Assembly (NCBI GenBank): GCA_013002535.1
Contig: JABDJK010000015.1
Span: 1-32,281 of the forward strand
From: Hyphococcus sp.
GTDB taxonomy: Bacteria; Pseudomonadota; Alphaproteobacteria; Caulobacterales; Parvularculaceae
Direction of reading: 5' to 3'
DNA: 32,281 nt
Under the pieces are notes generated by a model. The model did no database searches, was not told the origin of the DNA, and worked only from the letters and a program-made list of their open reading frames with translations. Position 1 is the first letter of the stretch. Every line of letters begins with the position of its first letter. Made by a program: the position numbers and the translations under genes. Positions 16,228-25,051 of the stretch are shown piece after piece.

Positions 16228-16785
16228 ATGGCGCTATTTCCGAGCCTGCCGGAGACCCCGCATCTCGCCGATGTCTTCCGGAAATTCCCGGAGAAACTAA
16301 AACCGCTTCTCGATTACCATGACGCGCTGTTGCGCGGCGACAGCGAACTGACCGTGGCGGAACGCGAATTGATCGCGGCCTATGTTTCCGGCCTTAATGC
16401 CTGCAATTTCTGTTTTGGTTCCCACAAGATTTACGCCAAAGCATTCGGTATTGACGAAGCGGTTGTCGATGCGCTGAATACAAATGTTGATGCCGCAGAT
16501 ATCGATGAAAAACTGAAACCGCTTTTGAAGTATGTGGCGAAACTGAAAGACCTGCCGCCGATGCTGACGGACGCCGACGCGAAAGCCGTCTATGACGCCG
16601 GCTGGTCAGAGATGGCGCTCTTTGACGCTGTTCAGATCGCGGCGCTGTTCAACTTCATGAACCGCATTATCGAGGGAACCGGCGTCACCTTTGATTATGC
16701 CGACAACCCAGTGAGCGACGAAGAACTTGCTGAGCGCCGCACCCGGAAATATTCAGATTTTGGAAAGATGGTTGGAATTGAATAA
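16228..16785 (+). CDS. AhpD-like / carboxymuconolactone decarboxylase-fold protein
   Basis: 185 aa from the ATG at 16228, chosen for its AAAAGGA site 8 bases upstream (the frame is open further but overlaps the previous gene). The AhpD active-site pattern is present: ELIAAYVSGLNACNFCFGSH, with redox CxxC (Cys-Asn-Phe-Cys) and the downstream His, near residues 46-65. Such 'peroxidase-related' proteins reduce peroxides through the CxxC thiols. The C-terminal part (DAVQIAALFNFMNRIIEGTG) is the helix usually lining the active site, and a 25-residue tail follows. Cytosolic. The membrane protein just upstream is its only operon partner. Confidence 0.88.
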   Translation: MALFPSLPETPHLADVFRKFPEKLKPLLDYHDALLRGDSELTVAERELIAAYVSGLNACNFCFGSHKIYAKAFGIDEAVVDALNTNVDAADIDEKLKPLLKYVAKLKDLPPMLTDADAKAVYDAGWSEMALFDAVQIAALFNFMNRIIEGTGVTFDYADNPVSDEELAERRTRKYSDFGKMVGIE

Positions 16786-16819
16786 TTGCGAATGATCCCC
16801 ACCCGAAATTAAAGATTTC

Positions 16820-16912
16820 GACCTCCTCCTTTCAAGGCGAGGTGACCCCCAAGCTGGCCATTGTCCCCCTTGAAAATAGGGGGACCGATGCGAAGCATCG
16901 AGGCGGATCAAA
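16820..16912. repeat. REPIN-like pair 2
   Basis: Partial copy TCCTCCTTTCAAGGCGAGGTG (16824-16844 region) followed by an inverted full half: GTCCCCC...GGGGGAC (16863-16885), CGATG/CATCG stem (16886-16900), GAGGCGG. Same design as the pair at 7354-7506, here between convergent genes where it may also terminate transcription. Confidence 0.6.
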
Positions 16913-16954
16913 CCAGTCGTTGCACTCGAATTCGTGGCTCTTCTACTAGCGTTA

Positions 16955-18373
16955 TCACTCCACTGGCGCCGCGTCGTCGAGCAGGTCTTCCTCGCAAGCA
17001 TCACGGCGTTCTTCCTCGACCTTATCGGCAATGTGCGTGTCGGGCGCAGTATCGACCGCAACGTTACGGTCTTTGTCGTTTGGCTCGCGCAGGCGGCTCG
17101 TCTGCACAGGCGCTGACGGTTTTTCCGAGCCGCTGCTGACGTTTGCCCCGGAAACCTCTCTTAGGATTGGCGGCGCGGCGCCGTCAAACCGTAAGCGATA
17201 GATCGGCTCCGGCAGGGCAAAGCCGGCCTCTTCCAACGCATCTTTCGCCGCGGATAACGCCGCCGACCTGCTTTTTCGGAAATCTGAATTGTTCTGATCA
17301 ACCCACGCCGTGAAACGGATGACAATATTTGAATCGCCGACATTGCGGATATATCCGACGGGGGCCGGCTCACGAAGTACAAAGTCAAGCGCCTTGATCG
17401 CGTCGGCGCCGGTTTCAATAGCGGCGAGCGGATCGTCATCAGCGTCAACGCCAAGATCAAATTCAAAGCGCCGTTCGGAATTGCGCGTGTAATTCAGGAT
17501 AATTGCTTTGAAGACGGTTGAATTTGGTATCCGCAGATGATTGCCGTCCATAGTCATCAGGATGGTCGCCCGCGACGTCAATCTGATGACAAGGCCTTCC
17601 TTGTCGTCGATGACCACATGGTCGTTAGGGCGGAATGGCTGCCGCAAGGACAGCATGATCGATGAAATATAATTCTCCATTGTGTCGCGAATCGCAAAAC
17701 CAATCGCAAGGCCGAAAAGGCCGGCGGCGCCGAGAAATGCGCCGAGCAATGCGGTCGCGTCGAGAAGGCTGAGCGCCGCGATGGAAGCGAGGACAAGGAA
17801 AACGACACGAATGGTGGTAGCGGCGATTTCAGCAATAAATGCGTTTGGCGTAACGCGCCGCCAAAAGCCGGTCCATCGCGACAATAATTGTCCGGAAAAA
17901 GCGATCAGCGAAAATACGACGAAGGCGAGCACTGCAAGCGGCGCAAATTTAACCGCGTCCTCGGCGTAGTTCTGAACATCGTCTATTGCCGGCGCGATAC
18001 GTGAATCAACGGAGACATCACGCTCAATTTCGTTCTCAACCGTAACAACACCGTTGACCCGTGATGCAATGTCTTGCGCGCGGGCTGCGGCGTCAGCGGT
18101 CGGCGTGGCGCCGCTCAACGTTACAACGCCGGCATTGACGCTCGCATCGACCCTCGCCAGCGTTTGAATTTCATCGAAGATTTGGTTGATTTCGCGCTCA
18201 ATCTGTTCGTCCGTCGGGCGCGGATCAGCGGCCTCGATGACAGAAGCCGCTGGATCGGTTTCGCCGGTTTGGGCGACAGCGACGCCGATAAAATATGAGG
18301 CGACCGCGACGACAATTATGGCCGTGAGGTTTTTTACTGCTTTGCAAACACCGTGTTCCGCCCAAGGTTTCAT
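16955..18373 (-). CDS. MscS-family mechanosensitive channel with N-terminal BON domain
   Basis: 472 aa from the ATG at 18373. Order: signal/anchor helix (LTAIIVVAVASYFIGVAVA, 16-34); a periplasmic BON domain (about 50-120: IEREINQIFDEIQTL, VNAGVVTLSGATPT, GVVTVENEI), which binds lipids; then transmembrane helices at about 140-160 and 180-205 and the MscS pore helix ALLGAFLGAAGLFGLAIGFA followed by RDTMENYISSIMLSLRQPF; the beta domain (HVVIDDKEGLVIRL; LRIPNS) and the alpha/beta C-terminal domain. A charged, acidic tail of about 70 residues ends it. Fusion of BON to MscS is known but not the common form. It starts 4 bp after the lysK stop and is likely co-transcribed. Confidence 0.88.
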   Translation of the reverse strand: MKPWAEHGVCKAVKNLTAIIVVAVASYFIGVAVAQTGETDPAASVIEAADPRPTDEQIEREINQIFDEIQTLARVDASVNAGVVTLSGATPTADAAARAQDIASRVNGVVTVENEIERDVSVDSRIAPAIDDVQNYAEDAVKFAPLAVLAFVVFSLIAFSGQLLSRWTGFWRRVTPNAFIAEIAATTIRVVFLVLASIAALSLLDATALLGAFLGAAGLFGLAIGFAIRDTMENYISSIMLSLRQPFRPNDHVVIDDKEGLVIRLTSRATILMTMDGNHLRIPNSTVFKAIILNYTRNSERRFEFDLGVDADDDPLAAIETGADAIKALDFVLREPAPVGYIRNVGDSNIVIRFTAWVDQNNSDFRKSRSAALSAAKDALEEAGFALPEPIYRLRFDGAAPPILREVSGANVSSGSEKPSAPVQTSRLREPNDKDRNVAVDTAPDTHIADKVEEERRDACEEDLLDDAAPVE

Positions 18374-18377
18374 CAAC

Positions 18378-19961
18378 TCAACGCACCAGCCCCTGCTCGA
18401 TCAAATCGGCCATGGCATTGGCGCCGAATATTTTCGTGAAGGCGCCCATGCGGGGGCCCTCAGACTGGCCGAAGACAACTTCGTAGAGCCCTTTGAACCA
18501 CTCGCGGATATTCTCATAGTCCTGCGCTTTGCCGGCGTCGAAAACCGCGGTCTGGTAATCGTTCTCTTCCGCGCCATCGCCGATTTCACGCAGGCGCGCC
18601 GCAAGCATTACCAGCGCCGCACGTTCGCGATCGGTGGGCGGGCGATATTTCTTGTTCGGCTTGATAAAGTCGTCAAAGTAACGTCCGGCGAAATTGATCA
18701 ACTCATCAGTCGCGGCGAGTTCGTCATCGCTGGCGTCAGGGCGGTATTTCTTGATAAAGCCGCGCAGGACTTCGGGGTCTGCTGACGCGGAGGCGCTGAC
18801 GAGATTGAGCAAGATCGCGAAGCTTACCGGCGGCGTCACCGTCGGCGGTTTTCCCTCATGGATGTGCCACGCCGGATTATCAACCGCCTTCGCCGGCTCT
18901 TGGGTCCAATATTTCTCAACGAAGGTCCAGTACTCATCCACGGTCTTCGGAATAATATCGAAGTAAAGTTTCTTTGCTTTCTTTGGCGACTGAAACCCGT
19001 AAAGCGACAGGCTCTCGGCGGACGCGTAGGTGAGCCATTCCTCAATCGAGATGCCATTGCCTTTGGTTTTTGAAATTTTCTTGCCATGCTCGTCGAGGAA
19101 AAGCTGGAAGTTAAATCCTTCCGGCGGAACGCCGCCTAGCGCCTTGACGATGCGCCCCGAAAGTTTGGTCGACTCGGTTAAATCCTCGCCGGCCATTTCA
19201 TAGTCAACGCCGAGGGCAAACCACCGCCCCGCCCAGTCCGCTTTCCATTGCAGTTTCACGGCGCCGCCCTTTACCGACGTTTCAACACGCTCGCCATTTT
19301 CATCTTCAAAAACGACGGTTCCGCGTTTCGCGTCCCGGTCCAGCATCGGCACATAAAGCACCTTGCCGCTTGTCGGCGAGATCGGCAGGAACGGCGAATA
19401 GGTCTGCTTTCGCTCATCGCCAATCGTCGGCAGGATGACGTTCATGACGTCATCATATTTTTCGAGCATGCGCATCAGCATTTCGTCGAAACGGCCGCTT
19501 TCATATTCTTCCGTGGAAGACGCGAATTCGTATTCAAACCCGAACTGGTCGAGAAAGGCTTTGAGCCGCGCATTATTGTGGTGCGCAAAACTCTCGTGAG
19601 TACCGAACGGGTCGGGCACGCGGGAAAGCGGCACCTCAAGATAAGGCTCCAGCGTTTCCGGGTTCGGCACCGTCGGCGGCACTTTGCGCATCCCGTCCAT
19701 GTCGTCGGAAAAAGAAATCAGTTTGGTTTCCCGGCCCGTTAGCAATTCGAACGCCCGGCGCACCATTGTCGTACGCGCAACCTCCTGAAAGGTGCCGATA
19801 TGCGGCAGGCCAGAGGGACCGTAACCGGTCTGGAAAACCACGGGACCGTCTTTTTCGGCCCGCTCCATGCGTTTGACGAGGCGCGTTGCTTCCTGAAACG
19901 GCCAGGACTTCGCGTTCGCGGCGTCTTCGGCGGTTACGGTTTTTGCGGCGGCGTTGGTCAT
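18378..19961 (-). CDS. lysK: Lysyl-tRNA synthetase, class I
   Basis: 527 aa from the ATG at 19961; an upstream ATG at 20045 would add 28 residues of spacer-like sequence, while family members begin shortly before the KSWPFQEATRLVKR block. Charges tRNA-Lys with lysine. Class I signatures: HIGH-type GPSGLPHIGT (48-57) and KMSKS-type KISKTKG (295-301), with SFSDDMDGMRKVP between. Class I LysRS is typical of archaea and alphaproteobacteria, replacing the class II LysS. The C-terminal helical anticodon-binding region (SGRFDE..., IREWFKGLYEVVFG) is complete. No strong Shine-Dalgarno is visible. Confidence 0.96.
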   Translation of the reverse strand: MTNAAAKTVTAEDAANAKSWPFQEATRLVKRMERAEKDGPVVFQTGYGPSGLPHIGTFQEVARTTMVRRAFELLTGRETKLISFSDDMDGMRKVPPTVPNPETLEPYLEVPLSRVPDPFGTHESFAHHNNARLKAFLDQFGFEYEFASSTEEYESGRFDEMLMRMLEKYDDVMNVILPTIGDERKQTYSPFLPISPTSGKVLYVPMLDRDAKRGTVVFEDENGERVETSVKGGAVKLQWKADWAGRWFALGVDYEMAGEDLTESTKLSGRIVKALGGVPPEGFNFQLFLDEHGKKISKTKGNGISIEEWLTYASAESLSLYGFQSPKKAKKLYFDIIPKTVDEYWTFVEKYWTQEPAKAVDNPAWHIHEGKPPTVTPPVSFAILLNLVSASASADPEVLRGFIKKYRPDASDDELAATDELINFAGRYFDDFIKPNKKYRPPTDRERAALVMLAARLREIGDGAEENDYQTAVFDAGKAQDYENIREWFKGLYEVVFGQSEGPRMGAFTKIFGANAMADLIEQGLVR

Positions 19962-20305
19962 GGAATTTTGCTTGCTATTCAATTTGTTTTTGGAGGCATC
20001 GTTTACGGGCGCTGACGCCAGCGGGCAAGGGTGATGGGCAATCAATGGTCAGTTCTGCACTCAACCAAAGACCCTCGCCTTCCCAGCGAAAGCCGGGATC
20101 CATCACCGATAATTGAAACGAGCCGGGAAAGCGCAAATGATGGGCCCCGGCTTTGGCTGGGGAAGCGGTCCACGGTTGTGAGTATTTGCCTTTGTAAAAT
20201 TGACCAAAATTTCCGCCATCACCCGCAATGTGATAAACCAACAAAAATCGTGTTGCGTTTGATTTCAAAATTGTTTCCCCGACCTCCAAAAGGAGACGAC
20301 TTCTC
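19962..20305. other. Divergent lysK/iorA spacer
   Basis: No gene recognised. Contains the inverted repeat pair at 20081-20163 and an AT-rich half nearer iorA with a TTGACC hexamer (around 20199-20204) that could be a -35 box, though no well-spaced -10 was found. The iorA start is preceded by AAAAGGAG. Confidence 0.5.
20081..20163. repeat. Inverted pair of CCCAGC-GAAAG-CCGGG elements
   Basis: TCCCAGCGAAAGCCGGGATC (20081-20100) and, 42 bp on, GGCCCCGGCTTTGGCTGGGG (20143-20162), which is the same sequence inverted with a few changes. A degenerate third copy lies at 7593-7610. A second intergenic palindrome family, distinct from the CCCCCT/ACCTCCCC one. Confidence 0.6.
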
Positions 20306-20767
20306 ATGGCCGAATTCACTGTCAATGGCGAAAAGCATCAAATAGATGACGATTCCACGATGCCCCTCCTTTGGTATCTCCGGGACATCGCGGGGCTGAA
20401 GGGAACAAAATTTGGCTGCGGCGTCGCCCAGTGCGGCGCCTGCACGGTGCATATTGACGGAACGGCGGTCAGATCTTGCGTTACGCCCGCCGCTTCCGTC
20501 GACGGACGCAACGTGACAACCATCGAGGGCCTTAGCGAGAATGGCGACCACCCGGTTCAATCAGCGTGGAGGGAACACAATGTTCCCCAATGCGGATATT
20601 GCCAGTCGGGACAGATGATGCAGGCGGCGTCGCTCCTTAGTGACAATCCGGATCCCAGTGACGATGACATCGATAATATCATGCAAGGAAACATCTGCCG
20701 CTGCGGCACCTATCCGCGCATCCGGGCCGCCATCAAAACAGCTGCAAAAACGGGAAGCGCATCATGA
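20306..20767 (+). CDS. iorA: [2Fe-2S] subunit of a molybdenum hydroxylase (IorA-like)
   Basis: 153 aa, the usual length of small iron-sulfur subunits of the xanthine oxidase family. The N-terminal plant-type ferredoxin domain has [15 protein letters not shown] (cysteines at about 38, 43, 46) and a fourth Cys in RSCVTP; the C-terminal helical domain has CGYCQSGQ (about 98) and [10 protein letters not shown] (about 131). It passes electrons from the molybdenum centre to an acceptor. The stop overlaps the large-subunit start as ATGA (20764-20767). The best-matched relatives are isoquinoline 1-oxidoreductase and aldehyde oxidoreductase small subunits; the real substrate is unknown. It has no signal peptide, so would be exported with its Tat partner. 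Confidence 0.9.
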   Translation: MAEFTVNGEKHQIDDDSTMPLLWYLRDIAGLKGTKFGCGVAQCGACTVHIDGTAVRSCVTPAASVDGRNVTTIEGLSENGDHPVQSAWREHNVPQCGYCQSGQMMQAASLLSDNPDPSDDDIDNIMQGNICRCGTYPRIRAAIKTAAKTGSAS

Positions 20768-23067
20768 TTACGAAGATCGAAAATGTCTCGCGCCGAAAAG
20801 TGCTGAAAACCGGCGGCGGCGCTGGCGTCTTTATGCTCGCAACGTCGCTCTCCGGTTGCGGGCGCAAGGAAGATGAAATCACCGGCGCAGCGGTCAATGC
20901 GTTGAGTAAGAAGCTCGAACCGCTCAATCTCTTTGTCTCAATCAATGAGCAGGGAACCGTCCAGGTCCTTTGTCACCGCGCGGAGATGGGCCAGCACGCT
21001 CGCACTGGCATGGCGCGGGTTATAGCCGATGAGCTGGAAGCCGACTGGGATAAGATTGACGTCCTGCAAGCCGAAGGCGAAGCCAAATACGGCGATCAGA
21101 ATACGGATGGTTCGACGACGATCCGGGCCGACTTCATGCGATTGCGCCGTATTGGGGCCAGCGCCCGATCGATGCTGGAGCGCGCGGCGGCGGAAACATG
21201 GGGCGTCCCAGCAGAAGAATGCAAAGCGGTCATGCACGAAGTGGTGCACCAAGCATCCGGTCAACGTTTAAGCTATGGCGCCCTCGCCGCCGCCGCGGCG
21301 GCGTTCGATCCGCCAGCTTATGAGGGCGAAGGATTTGATCCGGGGGCCAAGACGTATTCGCTGAAAGACCCGTCTGAATGGCGTTATATAGGCAAGTCTG
21401 CCCAGATTGTTGATCTCGACGATATTACTGTTGGCAAGGCCGTTTATGGCCAGGATGTCGAAATGCCCGGCATGAAGATCGCGGTGATCGAGCGCGGGCC
21501 GGTTCTTTACGCCAAGGTGAAGTCTTTCGACGGCGCCGCTGCGGAAGCGGTCGCCGGCGTTTCGAACGTACTCAAATTACCCGTCGGCAAACGCGAGGGC
21601 GGTTTCAATCCGCTGGTCGGGGTCGCGGTCGTTGCTGACAACACCTGGGCTGCGATCGAAGGCCGGCGCGCGCTCAACATTGAATGGGAAGAAGGCGCCA
21701 ACGCCGACTATGACTCAGCCAGTTACCGCGCCGAGCTTGAGGCATCCGTCAAATCCCCGCAACGCGTTGTGCGCGACAAAGGCGATGTTGACGCGGCGTT
21801 CGCCAGCGCGGCGCAAACCCTAACGGCGGATTACTACGTTCCACACATCGCCCACGCTCAAATGGAGCCGCCGGCAGCGCTTGCCGAATACAAAGACGGC
21901 AAGGTCGAGGTCTGGACGTCGACGCAAAATCCGCAACAGGCGCGCCTCGACCTCGCCGATATTCTCGGTGTCGATTACGCCAATGTGCGGGTCAACAACG
22001 CGCTTCTCGGCGGGGCGTTCGGGCGCAAGTCTAAACCGGACTTTGTTTATGAGGCGGCGTTGTTGTCTCGCGAGCTTGGCATCCCGATCAAAGTCATCTG
22101 GACGCGGGAGGACGATCTGCATCACGATTATCTTCACTCGGTCAGCGCCCAGCGCGTCGAAGGCGCGATGGGTGAGAATGGCGACCTCACAGCCTGGCGC
22201 CACCGCGTGACATTCCCGTCAATCGGCACGACCTTCAACCCGGCAACCGAGGAAGGCAGCGCCGGCGAATTGGGACTTGGCTTCACCGACAATCCCTTCG
22301 CGACGCCGAATATGCGACTTGAGAATGGCAAGGCGAAAGGCAAGATCAGAATTGGATGGCTGCGCTCGGTTAATAATATCCAGCACGCCTTTGCTGTGCA
22401 GTCTTTTGCGGCGGAACTTGCCGAGGCTGCCGGACGCGATCCGAAAGAATACTTGCTGGAGCTGATCGGCCCGGACAGGGTGATTGATCTTGCGGCCGAA
22501 GGGCTTTCCGTCGATTACGGTAATTACAACCAGCCCTATGTAGATTATCCTATTGATACGGCGCGCCTAAAAAACGTCATCAACCTCGCGGCTGACGGTA
22601 TTGGCTGGGACAGCGAATTGCCCGCCGGCCGGGGCATGGGCATCGCCGGGCATCGCAGTTTTCTTTCTTATGTTGCGACCGCAATCGAAGTCGCCGTCAG
22701 CGACGAAGGCGATCTCGACATTGTCAATGTGCACGTCGCTTGCGACTGCGGCATTGCGGTCAATCCGGAATCCGTCGTCGCGCAAATGGAAGGCGGCAGC
22801 ATTTTCGCCCTGTCGAATATTCTAAACAGTGCGATCACGGTCTCCGGCGGACGCGTTGATCAAAATAATTTCCATGATTATCGCATGGCGCGCATGCACG
22901 AGGCGCCGAAGAATGTTGGTGTTACTTTGGTTGAAAGTGATGCGCCCCCCGGCGGCGTCGGCGAACCGGGAACGCCGCCTTTCGCCCCGGCATTGACGAA
23001 TGCGATCTTTGCAGCGACAGGCAAACGCATCCGCGAATTGCCGATTGGCGATCAGTTGAGAGCTTAG
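20764..23067 (+). CDS. iorB: Molybdenum-binding large subunit, Tat-exported probable lipoprotein (IorB-like)
   Basis: 767 aa, typical of IorB-type single-chain molybdopterin subunits. N-terminus: twin-arginine SRRKVLK (9-15), hydrophobic [10 protein letters not shown], then a lipobox LSGC (29-32), predicting Tat export and lipid anchoring at Cys32. The molybdenum cofactor domains show [37 protein letters not shown]-type segments ([19 protein letters not shown]) and the catalytic glutamate in [20 protein letters not shown] near the C-terminus, as in CO dehydrogenase/xanthine oxidase-family enzymes (GVGEP). It would oxidise an N-heterocycle or aldehyde in the periplasm. No XdhC/MobA or cytochrome gene is adjacent, so maturation and electron acceptor must come from elsewhere. 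Confidence 0.9.
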   Translation: MITKIENVSRRKVLKTGGGAGVFMLATSLSGCGRKEDEITGAAVNALSKKLEPLNLFVSINEQGTVQVLCHRAEMGQHARTGMARVIADELEADWDKIDVLQAEGEAKYGDQNTDGSTTIRADFMRLRRIGASARSMLERAAAETWGVPAEECKAVMHEVVHQASGQRLSYGALAAAAAAFDPPAYEGEGFDPGAKTYSLKDPSEWRYIGKSAQIVDLDDITVGKAVYGQDVEMPGMKIAVIERGPVLYAKVKSFDGAAAEAVAGVSNVLKLPVGKREGGFNPLVGVAVVADNTWAAIEGRRALNIEWEEGANADYDSASYRAELEASVKSPQRVVRDKGDVDAAFASAAQTLTADYYVPHIAHAQMEPPAALAEYKDGKVEVWTSTQNPQQARLDLADILGVDYANVRVNNALLGGAFGRKSKPDFVYEAALLSRELGIPIKVIWTREDDLHHDYLHSVSAQRVEGAMGENGDLTAWRHRVTFPSIGTTFNPATEEGSAGELGLGFTDNPFATPNMRLENGKAKGKIRIGWLRSVNNIQHAFAVQSFAAELAEAAGRDPKEYLLELIGPDRVIDLAAEGLSVDYGNYNQPYVDYPIDTARLKNVINLAADGIGWDSELPAGRGMGIAGHRSFLSYVATAIEVAVSDEGDLDIVNVHVACDCGIAVNPESVVAQMEGGSIFALSNILNSAITVSGGRVDQNNFHDYRMARMHEAPKNVGVTLVESDAPPGGVGEPGTPPFAPALTNAIFAATGKRIRELPIGDQLRA

Positions 23068-23075
23068 CGAAACTC

Positions 23076-23206
23076 TTTCCTCCCCCCCCTTATAGGGGAG
23101 GTGTCCAGGCTTTTGGCCGCGACGGACGGGGCTCTTTGCTACATTCTATCAATACCCCCTTCGTCCACACCGTGGACACATCCCCCGCAAGCGGGGGAAG
23201 AGGGCA
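23076..23206. repeat. REPIN-like pair 3
   Basis: Inverted copy first (CCTCCCC...TTATA GGGGAGG then GTGTCC...GGACGGGG, 23079-23131), then a forward copy CCCCCTTCGTCC-ACACC-GTGGAC, ACATCCCCCGC...GCGGGGGAAG (23155-23201). Between convergent iorB and dCTP deaminase genes. Confidence 0.75.
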
Positions 23207-23266
23207 AACGTTTCAATGACGCACATAAGTTTTCAGTGCGATACAAAAGTTATCTTGACCGCAAAC

Positions 23267-24373
23267 TTACCTGAAATGCTTCGACAGCTTCAAACCCTGG
23301 CCCTGATAGTTTGATTTGAGGTCCGCGCCGTAAAGCGCCGCGGGCCGCGACGCCATTTTCTCATAGACGAGTCGCGCGACAAGCTGGCCGTCTTCCAAAA
23401 CGAAGGGCGCGTCGTGGCTGCGCACTTCCAATACCGCGCGCGAACCATTGGCGCCGTCTTTGCCCTCGGACCAGCCAAAGCCGGGATCGAAAAACCCTGC
23501 ATAGTGCACGCGAAACTCGCCGAGGCCGGGGCTGATCGGCGTCATCTCTGCAGCGGTATCAGGCGGAATGACTAGCGCCTCTTTTGACGCCAGAATATAA
23601 AACTCATCCGGATCAAGAATAATGAAACCCGAGCGCTGCGGCCCAATCGCTTCGAAATAATCGTCGCGATCAAGAACGCCCGGCTTATCCACATCAATCA
23701 GCGCCGTATGAGCCCGCGCGCACCAGCCGATGATGTCGCCGTCGCCTTTGGTCAAGGAAACCGACAAACCCAGCCCGCCGTCGATGTCGGCGTCGCAACG
23801 ATTGTTCGCAACGCTGACGAGCGGCGATGTTTCATTTAACGCCGCAAGCTCATCATCGCTTAACCGGCAAGCCCCGCGCTTCAGACGCATCTGATTGAGG
23901 CTGGATCCAGCGCGCGCCAGAATGGAAAAACTGCGCGGGCTTACCTCTGCGTAGAGCGGTCCGTTATAGCCCGCGCGAATTTCATCAAACGCTTCGCCAT
24001 GGTCCGTTACCAGCCGAACAAAAACGTCGATGCGGCCGGTCGAACTTTTGGGATTGGCCGCGCCAATGAGGTTGCCCGGTAATGCGACGCGCTCATTTAG
24101 TTCAACGAGATAAACACAGCCGCGCTCAAAAACTGCGCCTGCAGAAAGATCGATCTCGCGCATGGCGAGCCCCTCATCAAGGCGCTCAGCGACCGTGCGT
24201 TTGCGCGACGGCAAAAACGACGCACGCACCCGCCACGCCCGAGATGAAAACGTCAGGTCAAGGCTGGCCGGCTGAAGCCGCGACGGGTTCGCGCCGGAAA
24301 TAACGCCAGTTGCGATGAGCGCACCGATTTCCTCCGCCGACAACACACCATAATGTTCTGATCGTTCGCCCAT
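23267..24373 (-). CDS. dcd: 2'-deoxycytidine 5'-triphosphate deaminase, long two-domain form
   Basis: 368 aa from the ATG at 24373 (an ATG 12 codons upstream at 24409 is possible). About twice the length of E. coli Dcd: two dUTPase-like beta domains. The first carries ANPKSSTGRIDVFVRL and YNGPLYAEVSPRSF; the second carries MTPISPGLGEFRVHYAGFFD, DPGFG, RAVLEVRSHDAPFVL (with the catalytic-type Glu) and GQLVARLVYEK, closely paralleling the Dcd core (TAxxIDPGxxG...VLEF). It converts dCTP to dUTP for dTMP synthesis. The long form is common in alphaproteobacteria. Divergent from apaG with a 150-bp spacer; the start has only a weak ribosome site. Confidence 0.88.
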   Translation of the reverse strand: MGERSEHYGVLSAEEIGALIATGVISGANPSRLQPASLDLTFSSRAWRVRASFLPSRKRTVAERLDEGLAMREIDLSAGAVFERGCVYLVELNERVALPGNLIGAANPKSSTGRIDVFVRLVTDHGEAFDEIRAGYNGPLYAEVSPRSFSILARAGSSLNQMRLKRGACRLSDDELAALNETSPLVSVANNRCDADIDGGLGLSVSLTKGDGDIIGWCARAHTALIDVDKPGVLDRDDYFEAIGPQRSGFIILDPDEFYILASKEALVIPPDTAAEMTPISPGLGEFRVHYAGFFDPGFGWSEGKDGANGSRAVLEVRSHDAPFVLEDGQLVARLVYEKMASRPAALYGADLKSNYQGQGLKLSKHFR

Positions 24374-24523
24374 GAGGTCTCGTTTGCCCCTGCTAAACGG
24401 CGGGCGCAAGCCCGTATGGCGCGAAATTTACCCTGACGGTTCGCCGTATCGTTGAATATGCGCGGGGCGCTGGCGCTTTGGCGCGGAGCGGCGTAAAATG
24501 GCGGAAATTTCTTCGCGGGGAGC

Positions 24524-24922
24524 ATGAGTATGTATGAGTCCTTTACCCGCGGGATTCGCGTTCGCGTTGACCCGCAATATCTCGATGACCAGTCCGATCC
24601 TGATGAGCCCCGCTTTGTCTGGGCTTATACGGTGCGGATCGATAATGAATCTGAAGACGTCGTCCAGCTGCGCACGCGCTACTGGCGCATCACCGACGCG
24701 CAAGGCCTGACCGATGAAGTCTCTGGCGACGGCGTTGTCGGTGAGCAACCGGTGATCCGCCCCGGCGAGGGCTTTGAATACACGTCTGGCGCGCCGCTAA
24801 CGACGCCATCGGGCATGATGGTCGGCACCTATTCCATGACGACGACGACGGGCGATGTTTTTGATGTCGAAATCCCCGCGTTTTCTCTCGACAGCCCCTA
24901 CGAGTATCGTCAAATCCACTAA
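24524..24922 (+). CDS. apaG: ApaG / CorD protein
   Basis: 132 aa, normal length. A single fibronectin-III-like beta-sandwich: TRGIRVRVDPQYLDDQSDP, FVWAYTVRIDNES, VQLRTRYWRITDAQG, GVVGEQPVIRPGEGFEYTSG and the family signature PLTTPSGMMVGTYSMTT are all present. ApaG is linked to Co2+ tolerance and Mg2+ efflux in enterobacteria; the biochemical role is unclear. Starts ATG AGT ATG, so a start 6 bases later is possible; GGGGAG lies just upstream. Cytosolic. Followed by trkH after about 130 bp. Confidence 0.93.
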   Translation: MSMYESFTRGIRVRVDPQYLDDQSDPDEPRFVWAYTVRIDNESEDVVQLRTRYWRITDAQGLTDEVSGDGVVGEQPVIRPGEGFEYTSGAPLTTPSGMMVGTYSMTTTTGDVFDVEIPAFSLDSPYEYRQIH

Positions 24923-25051
24923 AACCGGCGGGCGCCCATTTCATTGTGAATTCATGGGGGCTCGTCTAGATTCCGCATCGTTCGAGCGCCTGCGCGCGAT
25001 TCGAACACGTCGCGAATGCCGCCAAAAGCCGAGATCGGAAAAGGCCGCCAA

